64,000 nt of DNA from Sinonovacula constricta. Lineage: Eukaryota; Mollusca; Bivalvia; Cardiida; Solecurtidae. Positions 35,801 to 48,400 of this stretch are shown in pieces. Numbering within the stretch: the stretch's first letter is position 1; every line of letters begins with the position of its first letter. The stretch spans positions 37,878,736-37,942,735 of the forward strand of contig CM017572.1 of NCBI GenBank assembly GCA_007844125.1. Direction: 5' to 3'. The position numbers were made by a program, and so were the translations under genes. Under the pieces are notes generated by a model. That model saw only the letters and a list, made by a program, of their open reading frames with translations. It did not search any database and was not told the DNA's origin.

Positions 35801-36302
35801 TTGTGACAAGTTTGGAGTCTATGTGAGAGTTATAGAAGCAATCAAAACACCTTGCTATGAGTTTCTTGAACATTAAGAGTTTAAACCATTTAATAGTTAA
35901 ACATTAATTTCAGTTGGCATAAAAATGAAAATTACATATAAAATACATAAGTGTACCTGTATATAATGTAAATGCTGCAGAGAACACATATTTAAAGCAA
36001 CTTTGTCTTCTTTGGTAAAGTTTGCAATAGTTGTTCAAAAATGCAAATCTTTGTTGAACCACAATAATAGAATAATAGGTATGTCTGATCATTATATGTG
36101 AACATGCTCTTCATCATATTATTGTGATGTCTACACTAGGACCGGACAATCAAAATCTATACAACTATGATGTTTTTAGTTCAATAATATTTCACTGAAA
36201 TGCTCATGCGGTAATGTAGGTCATGTGTATGCGTCAGTTATAAAAACCCAGGCAGTAAGTTTTTTCTTAGTGTTTTTTCTTTATTTCTGTATTTTTATTC
36301 AG
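32860..36302. other. divergent intergenic region between APOOL and CRYZ
   Basis: No coding gene supported. It must contain the untranslated first exons and promoters of both genes. The only CpG-enriched block is 33925-34190 (CGCCGG, GATCGTT, CGTATACGTG, GTCGTTGG and similar), a candidate shared promoter. A SINE tail lies at 34447-34555. The remainder is AT-rich with nothing recognised. The 87-codon frame at 33881-34144 overlaps the CpG block and has no domain. Confidence 0.5.
34447..34555 (-). mobile_element. SINE fragment (tail)
   Basis: GACGTCCAGTTGTAACTGGC, AGACCCAAGACAAATGTTTA and GTAGAACCACCGATGCAGCG match the body and tail of the SINE at 26826-27053. Head missing. Confidence 0.55.
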
Positions 36303-36303
36303 G

Positions 36304-36429
36304 ATGAGCAGTTGTGCCAAGGCTGTATCTCGTGCCATCATGAGAGCTGTCAAAGTGCATCAGTTTGGTGGACCAGAGGTGCTTCAGGTGGAGACAAACG
36401 TCCCCATACCAGAACCTGCAGGTTCTCAG
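36304..36429 (+). CDS. CRYZ: CRYZ exon 1
   Basis: Acceptor TTTTTATTCAG|G then ATG. 42 codons ending PIPEPAGSQ at donor CTCAG|GTGAGA. Contains Met1 and Met13; family proteins usually start near the second (MRAVKVHQFGGPEVL). Confidence 0.9.
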
Positions 36430-39400
36430 GTGAGAATGGTTCTAGCTTTGTTTATTTTTGTGCTCAGGACTCTGTATCCACTTACAAATGCATAAACAAA
36501 ATTTTAAAGATGTTTCATTATTTATTTGTTTTCCTTATATAAAATGGGCATACAGTGCTATAGCAAACAAGTCATATTATTGGCTACATTTATAAAGCAA
36601 TTAACCGTTTATGACATAAACACAGTTGAAGTGCATGTTGATGATACTTCATGGGTATTTGCAGTGAAGAAATCATTCTTATATTTACCGTCTGTCTTTA
36701 GGTTTAGATAAGGACTCTAAAGCATTGTTTAGTCCCATACACCTCTTGGGAAATTTTCTGAAAGACTTGAAAAAAATGTATACCTTTTCCCATTGGCAAT
36801 AAGACTGGATAAAAAGTCCCTGAATACCAATTATCTCTACAGGTACTTGTTGAAGTGAAAGCAGCAGGTATTAACCCTGTGGACACCTATGTCAGGACCG
36901 GTACCTACCCAATCATGCCCCATCTCCCCTACACCCCGGGATCTGATGCCGCTGGCCTTGTCAAAGCCGTAGGATCTACAGTTACCAAAGTCAAGGTAAT
37001 GTGGGCAAGACATACCTCAGGAATACTGATAGGAATGGATGAACAAGTGGCTGCACCTACAGTCATATGGTCATTTAATCAAGACTGAAAGCAAGAATGA
37101 CAAAAATTTAAATTGCATGTGAAAAAAGGCAGACATGCAATTTGTTTATAAGAAAAAAACTTTCACATTTTTATCTGACATTCTTACAAAAATTCTTAGA
37201 CAAAATAATAAAGTCACAGGGTAAATATTTTTTTTAATATTTTAAAATATCCTATTATAATGTAACTCACCTAGTTAGTTATATTCAGTTTACCTGTGTG
37301 TACATCTATCACTTTTTTCCTAGCCTGGAGATCGTGTGTACCTAATCAGAACCCTAACTGGCAGCTATGCAGAGTATTCTCTGGCAGATGAAGAGATGGT
37401 TCAACCCCTCAGTGAGAAATTGACCTTTCAACAGGGGGCGGGACTAGGCGTGCCCTGCTACTCTGCCTACAGGGCTCTGTGTATCAAGTAAGCTTTTATT
37501 GACTTATACAGTACAAGCCACTGATCTTTTAACAGGGGGCGGGACTAGGCGTGCCCTGCTACTCTGCCTACAGGGCTCTGTGTATCAAGTAAGCTTTTAT
37601 TGATTTATACAGTACAAGCCACTGATCTTTCAACAGGGGGCGGGACTAGGCGTGCCCTGCTACTCTGCCTGCAGGGCTCTGTGTATCAAGTAAGCTTTTA
37701 TTGACTTATACAGTACAAGCTACTGATCTTTCAACAGGGGGCGGGACTAGGCGTGCCCTGCTACTCTGCCTACAGGGCTCTGTGTATCAAGTAAGCTTTT
37801 ATTGACTTATACGGTACAAGCCACTGATCTTTTAACAGGGGGCGGGACTAGGCGTGCCCTGCTACTCTGCCTACAGGGCTCTGCGTATCAAGTAAGCTTT
37901 TATTGACTTATACAGTACAAGCCACTGATCTTTCAACAGGGGGCGGGACTAGGCGTGCCCTGCTACTCTGCCTGCAGGGCTCTGTGTATTAAGTAAGCTT
38001 TTATTGACTTATAGAGTACAAGCCACTGATCTTTCAACAGGGGGCGGGACTAGGCGTGCCCTGCTACTCTGCCTACAGGGCTCTGTGTATCAAGTAAGCT
38101 TTTATTGACTTATACAGTACAAGCCACTGATCTTTCAACAGGTAGCAGGCTTAGGCGTGCCCGGCTACACCCCCTACAGGGCTCTGTGTATCAAGTAAGC
38201 TTTTATTGACTTTAAACAGTACAAGCCACTGATCTTTCAACAGGTAGCAGGCCTAGGCGTGCCCGGCTACACCCCCTACAGGGCTCTGTGTATTAAGTAA
38301 GCTTTTATTGACTTATACAGTACAAGCCACTGATCTTTCAACAGGGGGCGGGACTAGGCGTGCCCTGCTACTCTGCCTACAGGGCTCTGTGTATCAAGTA
38401 AGCTTTTATGGACTTATACAGTACAAGCCACTGATCTTTCAACAGGGGGCGGGACTAGGCGTGCCCTGCTACTCTGCCTACAGGGCTTCTGTGTATCAAG
38501 TAAGCTTTTATTGACTTATACAGTACAAGCCACTGATCTTTCAACAGGTAGCAGGCTTAGGCGTGCCCTGCTACACCCTCTACAGGGCTCTGTGTATTAA
38601 GTAAGCTTTTATTGACTTAATACAGTACAAGCCACTGATCTTTCAACAGGTAGCAGGCTTAGGCGTGCCTTGCTACACTGCCTACAGGACTCTGTTTATC
38701 AAGTAAGCTTTTATTGACTTTATACAGTACAAGTAAGCATTAATTGACATTATACAGTACAAGCCATAGATCTTTCAACAGTGATTGAGAGCTTGGCACG
38801 CCTTGCTACACCGCCTACAATTTACTTTTGAGAAAACATTATATTGTCATTTTGGTAATCTGCTCTGATGTTGATAGCTAATTTTTGCTCGGATCACTAT
38901 TGTGCTTATTAGTAGATTTACAAAGAATGAACATTTAGAGTGATTTTTTATAGATTTGTACAGTCTTACAATATAGGTAGTGTTAACAAATCCCTTAATT
39001 TAGACTAAAGTATGAGTTTATTTATGCAGAAATTATGCCCAAATTCCCCAAAACATTTACATATATTTAATATAAGATTACACTTTTAAAGTGTTTACTT
39101 GCTTAATTTAATCTTGATATCATATAACCTTGTACTAGCTTTATTTGAACATATTTTGTCTTTAAGGGCCAGAGACAAAATCAAACCCGGAAACACTGTG
39201 TTGATCCATGGAGCTAGTGGGGCTGTAAGTAGTTACTTGTTGGATTGTGTAGGTTAAATACCCGACAACTTTATTTAACAGGAGTCTGGAAGATCCCATA
39301 CTTAGATAGAAATCTAAATGTATGGATTGTACATATTATACTTACCGGTACATCCTGTTAAGAGACTTCTTCCACACAATTACTGGTACTTCCCTCTTTT

Positions 39401-42400
39401 AAAACTCTTGTTCATATCTACCACTCTTGTTCTTATCTACCACTCTTGTTCATACCAGTCTTGTTCATATTTACCACTCTTGTTTATATCTACCACTCTT
39501 GTTCATACCACTCTCGTTCACATCTACCACTCTTGTTCATACCTACCACTCTTGTTCATACCTACCACTCTCATTTATACCACTCTTGTTCACACCTTCC
39601 ACTCTTGTTCACACCTTCCACTCTTGTTCATACCTTCCACTCTTGTTCATACCTACCACTCTTGTTCATACCTACCACTGTCATTTATACCACTCTTGTT
39701 CACACCTTCCACTCTTGTTCACACCTTCCACTCTTGTTCATACCTACCACGCTTGTTCATACCTACCACTCTTGTTCATACCACTCTTGTTCATATCTAC
39801 CACTCTTGTTCATATCTACCACTCTTGTTCATACCTACCACTCTTGTTCATACCACTCTTGTTCATATCTACCACTCTTGTTCATATCTACCACTCTTGT
39901 TCATACCTACCACTCTTGTTCATACCACTCTTGTTCATACCACTCTTGTTCATATCTACCACTCTTGTTCATACCTACCACTCTAGTTCATACCTACCAC
40001 TCTAGTTCATACCTACCACTCTTGTTCATACCTACCACTCTTGTTCATATCTACCACTCTTGTTCATATCTACCACTCTTGTTCATACCTACCACTCTTG
40101 TTCACACCTTCCACTCTTGTTCATACCTACCACTCTTGTTCATATCTACCACTCTTGTTCATATCTACCACTCTTGTTCATATCTACCACTCTTGTTCAT
40201 ACCTACCACTCTTGTTCATACCTACCACTCTTGTTCATACCACTCTTGTTCATACCTACCACTCTTGTTCATACCTACCACTCTTGTTCATATCTACCAC
40301 TCTTGTTCATACCTACCACTCTTGTTCATACCTACCACTCTTGTTCATACCTACCACTCTTGTTCATACCTACCACTCTTGTTCATACCTACCACTCTTG
40401 TTCATATCTACCACTCTTGTTCATATCTACCACTCTTGTTCATATCTACCACTCTTGTTCATACCTACCACTCTTGTTCATACCTACCACTCTTGTTCAT
40501 ACCTACCACTCTTGTTCATACCTACCACTCTTGTTCATACCTACCACACTTGTTCATACCTACCACTCTTGTTCATACCTACCACTCTTGTTCATATCTA
40601 CCACTCTTGTTCATATCTACCACTCTTGTTCATATCTACCACTCTTGTTCATACCTACCACACTTGTTCATATCTACCACTCTTGTTCATACCTACCACT
40701 CTTGTTCATACCTACCACTCTTGTTCATACCTACCACGCTTGTTCATATCTACCACTCTTGTTCATACCTACCACTCTTGTTCATACCTACCACTCTTGT
40801 TCATACCTACCACGCTTGTTCATACCTACCACTCTTGTTGATACCTACCACTCTCATTTATACCACCCTTGTTCATACCACTCTCGTTCACACCTTCCAC
40901 TCTTGTTCATACCTACCACTCTTGTTCATACCTACCACTCTCATTTATACCACTCTTGTTGATACCTACCACTCTCATTTATACCACCCTTGTTCATACC
41001 ACTCTCGTTCACACCTTCCACTCTTGTTCATACCTACCACTCTTGTTCATACCTACCACTCTCATTTATACCACTCTTGTTGATACCTACCACTCTCATT
41101 TATACCACCCTTGTTCATACCACTCTTGTTCACACCTTCCACTCTTGTTCATACCTACCACTCTTGTTCATACCTACCACTCTCATTTATACCACTCTTG
41201 TTGATACCTACCACTCTCATTTATACCACCCTTGTTCATACCACTCTCGTTCACACCTTCCACTCTTGTTCATACCTACCACTCTTGTTCATACCTACCA
41301 CTCTCATTTATACCACCCTTGTTCATACCACTCTCATTCACACCTTCCACTCTTGTTCATACCTACAACTCTTGTTCATACCTACCACTCTTGTTCATAT
41401 CTACCACTCTTGTTCATATCTACCACACTTGTTCATACCTACCACTCTTGTTCATACCTACCACTCTTGTTCATATCTACCACTCTTGTTCATACCTACC
41501 ACTCTTGTTCATACCTACCACTCTCATTTATACCACCCTTGTTCATACCACTCTCGTTCACACCTTCCACTCTTGTTCATACCTACAACTCTTGTTCATA
41601 CCTACCACTCTCATTTATACCACCCTTGTTCATACCACTCTCGTTCACACCTTCCACTCTTGTTCATACCTGCAACTCTTGTTCATACCTACCACTCTTG
41701 TTCATATCTACCACTCTTGTTCATACCTACCACTCTCATTTATACCACCCTTGTTCATACCACTCTCGTTCACACCTTCCACTCTTGTTCATACCTACAA
41801 CTCTTGTTCATACCTACCACTCTTGTTCATATCTACCACTCTTGTTCATACCTACCACTCTCATTTATACCACCCTTGTTCATACTACTCTCGTTCACAC
41901 CTTCCACTCTTGTTCATACCTACCACTCTTGTTCATACCTACCACTCTCATTTATACCACCCTTGTTCATACCACTCTCGTTCACACCTTCCACTCTTGT
42001 TCATACCTACAACTCTTGTTCATACCTACCACTCTTGTTCATATCTACCACTCTAGTTCATACCACTCTTGTTCATACCTACCACTCTAGTTCATACCTA
42101 CCACTCTAGTTCATACCTACCACTCTAGTTCATACCTACCACTCTAGTTCATACCTACCACTCTAGTTCATACCTACCACTCTAGTTCATACCTACCACT
42201 CTTGTTCATATCTACCACTCTTGTTCATACCTACCACTCTTGTTCATATCTACCACTCTTGTTCATACCTACCACTCTTGTTCATACCTACCACTCTTGT
42301 TCATATCTACCACTCTTGTTCATACCTACCACTCTTGTTCATACCTACCACTCTCATTTATACCACCCTTGTTCATACCACTCTCGTTCACACCTTCCAC

Positions 42401-45400
42401 TCTTGTTCATACCTACAACTCTTGTTCATACCTACCACTCTCATTTATACCACCCTTGTTCATACCACTCTCGTTCACACCTTCCACTCTTGTTCACACC
42501 TTCCACTCTTGTTCATACCTACAACTCTTGTTCATACCTACAACTCTTGTTCATATCTACCACTCTTGTTCATACCTACCACTCTTGTTCATATCTACCA
42601 CTCTTGTTCATATCTACCACTCTTGTTCATACCTACCACTCTTGTTCACACCTACCACGCTTGTTCATACCTACCACTCTTGTTCATACCTACCACTCTT
42701 GTTCATACCTACCACTCTTGTTCATATCTACCACTCTTGTTCATACCTACCACTCTTGTTCATACCTACCACTCTAGTTCATACCTACCACGCTTGTTCA
42801 TACCTACCACTCTTGTTCATACCTACCACTCTTGTTCATATCTACCACTCTTGTTCATACCTACCACGCTTGTTCATACCTACAACTCTTGTTCATACCT
42901 ACCACTCTTGTTCATACCTACCACTCTAGTTCATACCACTCTTGTTCATACCTACCACTCTAGTTTAGACAACTCTTGTTCATATCTACCACTCTTGTTC
43001 ATACCGCTCGTGTTCACATCTACTACTCTTGTTCTTACCATTCTTGTTCATATCTGCCACTCTTGTTCATACCACTCTTGTTCATATCTACCACCCTTGT
43101 TCATACCACTCTTGTTCATACCACCCTTGTTCATATCTACCACCCTTGTTCATACCACTCTTGTTCATACCACTCTAGTTCATATCTGCCACTCTTGTTC
43201 ATATCTACCACTCTTGTTCATATCAACCACTCTTGTTCGTACCACTCTCCAGGCTCCCAGTTTGAACCCAACATGCTGCTAATGTGAGTGCCATCACTTT
43301 TTTTAATTTATAGTAAAACTAATGATCTTGATATGTGATTTTACTCATTTGGTATATGTAAATGTTAAGGAATATGAATATGTACTCAACTGTCATATTA
43401 TATAGTGTCTGGTTTACAGAAAGACTGCTTGGAGAAACTAACTGACACTTCTTACATAAATGCTTAAATTCTCATTCTAATGTATCATGATTATTTGAAG
43501 TCTTCATCCTAGAGTGACTAAAAGAATTGATACAATGTTCAATTGAAAAAAACATACTTTCTTTTACATTCATCCCTCTTTTCTTACCCCAGAATGTCAC
43601 CCGTCTGCCGCAGCCTGTCTTAAAAAAATGTTGGTTTATTAAACTATGTTAATAAAAAAAAACTTTTATGTGTGGAGATATTCAGCTGGCCAGCTTTGTA
43701 CCACTGGTTCTACTTAGACAATATCAGGTTGTCTTCTTTCCGCAATAATAGCTGGACATCCAGATACTGAGTACAATCTGTTTATTGAAAAATCATTGCC
43801 TCTAATATATGAAGCAATATTATATAAAATTATCAATTTATCTCCTATTCTGAATATTAATGATCTGTGCCAGGTTGGGTTGGCATGTGTCCAGATTGCT
43901 GCGGCCCGTGGGTTAACTGTGATCGGGACAGCTGGAAGTCAGGCCGGCCTCCATCTTATTATGCAGCATGGAGCATCTGCAGCATTCAACCATCAAGAGC
44001 CCAGCTACATTGATCAGATTGTGGTGAGTAAAGGCTTGATTAGAAACACAACATTGTAATCCTTTTACATTTATCCATATAAACATCCTAGTTCAGATTC
44101 CTATTTTTTATGTTTATCTACATAAATATCCTAGTTCAGATTCCTATTCTTATATTTATCTATATGAACATACTGGTTTAGATATACAGAAAAATGTAAG
44201 CATATATAAACATAAGATTACTGTTTAGGCTTTTGTTTGCCGACAATGTGTGTTCTAGTTATGCATGTACAAGATACAACATCTTTGATGAGTAGAAAAG
44301 ATGAGTATCCTGTAAGTCAGTATGAAGGTACCACGTGATTCATTTATAAACGTACCTGGTGATTCCTTTCAAACTCCATATAAAGGTACCTGGTGATTCC
44401 TTTCAAACTCAGTCTAAACGTACCTGGTGATTCCTTTTAAACTCAGTATAATCATACCTGGTGATTCCATTCAAACTCAGCATAAAAATACCAGGTGATT
44501 TCTTTCAAACTAAGTATAATCATACCTGGTGATTCCTTTCAAACTAAGTATAAACATACCTCGTGATTCCACTCAGACTCAGTTTAGAGGTACCTGGTGA
44601 TTCCATTTTAACTCAGTATAAAGGTACCTGGTGATTTCTTTCACACTCAGTATAAAGGTACCTGGTGATTCCATTTAAACTCAGTATAAAAGTACCTGGT
44701 GATTTCATTTTAACTCAGTAAAAAGGTACCTGGTGATTCCATTCAAACTCAATATAAAGGTACCTGGTGATTCCATTCAAGTGATTCCAATCAAACTTAG
44801 CATGAAGGAACATGTTGATTCCATTCAATCTCAATATAAAGGTACCTGGTGATTCCATTCAAGTGATTCCATTCAAACTCACTATAAAGGTACCTGGTGA
44901 TTCCATTCAAACTCAATATAAGGGTACCTGGTGATTCCATTCAAACTCAATATAAGGGTATCTGGTGATTCCATTCAAACTCAATATAAAGGTACCTGGT
45001 GATTCCATTCAAACTCAATATAAAGGTACCTGGTGATTCCATTCAAACTCACTATAAAGGTACCTGGTGATTCCATTCAAGTGATTCCATTCAAACTCAC
45101 TATAAAGGTACCTGGTGATTCCATTCAAACTCAATATAAAGGTACCTGGTGATCCATTCAAACTCACTATAAAGGTACATGTTGATTCCATTCAATCTCA
45201 ATATAAAGGTACCTGGTGATTCCATTCAAGTGATTCCATTCAAACTCACTATAAAGGTACCTGGTGATTCCATTGAAACTCAATATAAGGGTATCTGGTG
45301 ATTCCATTCAAACTCAATATAAAGGTACCTGGTGATTCCATTCAAACTCAATATAAGGTACCTGGTGATTCCATTCAAACTCAATATAAAGGTACCTGTT

Positions 45401-48400
45401 GATTCCATTCAAACTCACTATAAAGGTACCTGGTGATTCCATTCAAACTCACTATAAAGGTACCTGGTGATTCTATTCAAACTCAGTATAAAGGTACCAG
45501 GTGATTCCTTTCAAACTCAATATAAAGGTACCAGGTGATTCCTTTCAAACTCACTATAAAGGTACCTGGTGATTCCATTGAAACTCAATATAAAGGAACC
45601 TGGTGATTCCTTTCAAACTCACTATAAAGGTACCTGGTGATTCCATTCAAACTCACTATAAAGGTACCTGGTGATTCCATTCAAACTCAGTATAAATGTA
45701 CCTGGTGATTCCATTTAAACTCAATATAAAGGTACCTGGTGATTCCATTCAAACTCAGTATAAAGGTACCTTGTGATTCCATTCAAGTGATTCCATTCAA
45801 TCTTAGTATAAAGGTACATGGTGATTCCATTTAACCTTTGTATAAAGGTACCTTGTATTGTAGTAGAACTTCAGTGCATAAGAACAATAACTCTAAATCT
45901 TTTTTATTTATCTTCGTTTGTTTTTCTTGTCCAGAAAATATTAACTACTCGATGAATTCACATTACCTTAGCACCTGTTGATAAGTAGAAATAAGCTGAC
46001 TCTACCAGTGTTAAGTTTGAGTCATTTCCTTTGTGTATTCTTTTTTTCTAGAAAATAGTCACTTATGGATTGGTATGTACATGTATGATGATGAATAGAA
46101 GTGTAGTGAGTGACAACAATAAAACCTTGTGAACACACCAGAGGCCACAAACTTGGTCAGGATGTTTGTCTGCATGAAATCTAGGATGAGTTTGTAACTG
46201 GGTCAGATGGGATCAATAAGTAGGTTTCTAGGTCAACTCGTAATCACTTTATTCCAGATATAAGCCTACTGACAGCCGAGTCCTCGAGTGAGTAATTATT
46301 TAGATCTTTTATAAGAATGTTAAATGTTGTCATGTTATTCAAGATTATGATACCATTCTAGGCAGCCTCTGGAGGCGTGGGTCCAGACGTCATTATTGAA
46401 ATGTTGGCCAATGTAAACCTGGAGAAGGACCTTATGATGGCAGCTAGGAATGCTCGTATTGTTGTACGTAAACACATTTTGTGCTAACTTGTTAATAGTT
46501 TCTGGTCTCACAATATGATCAATATTGCCAGATAAAGTGATGTCCCATCAAGCCACAGTATTATCAACTTATTTAACAGCATGGTGTGCAGTGTGTAAGG
46601 ACATGATCACAAAGTGTACTAAACTACAAAACATGAACACATGACCCATCTTAGAGACAAGTTTATTATAGCCTCCAATCTCTTTCCATTTTAAATGATC
46701 TTATCCACTTCAGGTTTGCCTGCATGTAAACTTTAAAACTGTGATTTCTACAGTGGTCTTTTGAATTTGAAAACAGAGTCTACAGCGAAGCGGAGTAATT
46801 TTTCATGCATTCTAACATATTTACATGTGTATTTGAGAAGGATCAGAAATGTTGCTGGTAATCCAACTTATCTTAGCTACATTTCTTTGTTGGCTGTAAA
46901 TGTGTCAAATTATGAGCATCACTATCGACATTTGATACTTTTTCATCATTATAACATAAACAATATTACACATGGCAAAGTGTAACAATAGATTTTGATA
47001 AAAGTAATAATAGAAATAATAATAATAATAATAAATATTATTATTATGATATTATTATTACCGTATTGTTGTTATTACTGTTATTATGGCTTTATTTGAT
47101 GAGGATACCTATTTGGATAAATTCGGTCTTCCCTGTGGGCCTCAAAGTGGTACATGTATGTACATTATACAAGATACAAGGTGGTAAATATTTTCAATTG
47201 ATAGACTTGCAAAGGTCAGTGAAGCATAAAGGATCACCACATAAGTAGATGGACACATCAAAGTATTGATACACAGTGATCATATTTGTCATGTTAATCT
47301 GTTAACTGGTGAGTTGGTCAAAAACTGATTTTGCTATCTCAAGTTTATATGCAATTTTTTAAAGTTAATGATGACGCACTGAAGCGCCATATTTCTCTTA
47401 CTGGTACGTTATATTCTTTTGTGTCATATTGGATGCTTTGCATCAATGTTCTTCTTGTATCTCACTCATTGTGGTTGCCTTGCTTGAAGAAACACTGCAT
47501 ATAAAATCAATGTATAAGGAGATTTAATGAAGAAAAAAAAAATTAGCAAAATTCTCTGAACCTTGGGCTCAGTGCTCGTAGCAGCAAGGGTGTGGACCTA
47601 AGAAGGGTAAAGCCTTTTGAAGAAAGATTCCACTCGGAATTTATTTGTCTAACAGGAGTTCTTTGTACCTCCTCTTAGCTGTAAGGTGGACTAAATCATT
47701 CATATTAAATGGTTTGAACTTCTTAAAACACCTAAATTATAATTTTTCACTAAAAATCTTACAATTAAGTTTGTATGTCTACATGTTTTAAAAAGGCGAC
47801 CCTCATTGATCAGTTTATTTGACTTTGGTTAAATGTGATATCCAACAGTTTGCCTGCATCACATATAGTAACCGTGGTTTGTGGAAATTATAAATAACAC
47901 AAAACGATTATTAATACTATCTAAATTCAAAGACAGTAGAAATAAGCATGATTGGAATTTCTGCTAAATATAGACATTGACATCAGATAGAAAATTTCTC
48001 AGATGATGATTTAAGTGGTCATATGGTTTTCTTAATTTACAAATAGCTAACTGTGAAGTATGGCTCAGATAGGAATTACTTTTTTATAATAATGAGTGAT
48101 TTGTTATGCTTCACTTTTCACATTGAAGTAGGACACCAATAAACAGCATTTCACCAAACGTGTTAACGCAGTCGGTAGAGCATCGGCTTCAGGTATGGGA
48201 GGCCCTGGGTTTGGTCCTGGACCGCGACATACCAAAGTTGTAAAAAAATGGTAGTGGTATAGCTCCCTTGCTAACACTCAAGAAAATTGTAAAGGTAGTT
48301 TCACGACTGGTTGACCCGGTGTCAGGATAATGTAACTGGGTGTGGTATCATGGCAGGTGTTCACGGCATGCTATACACAGTGAAGGCAGCACTATATCTG

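Noticed and set aside
36304..36342. Mitochondrial targeting signal on CRYZ from the extra 12 residues before Met13
   Set aside because: Too short and only mildly basic (one Lys, one Arg). CRYZ is normally cytosolic, so this is not claimed.
39446..43287. Up to 545-codon open frames rich in YHSCSYLPLLFIP
   Set aside because: Product of a stop-free 19-bp repeat (three units make 57 bp, so all frames cycle). It lies in CRYZ intron 4 between well-supported exons.
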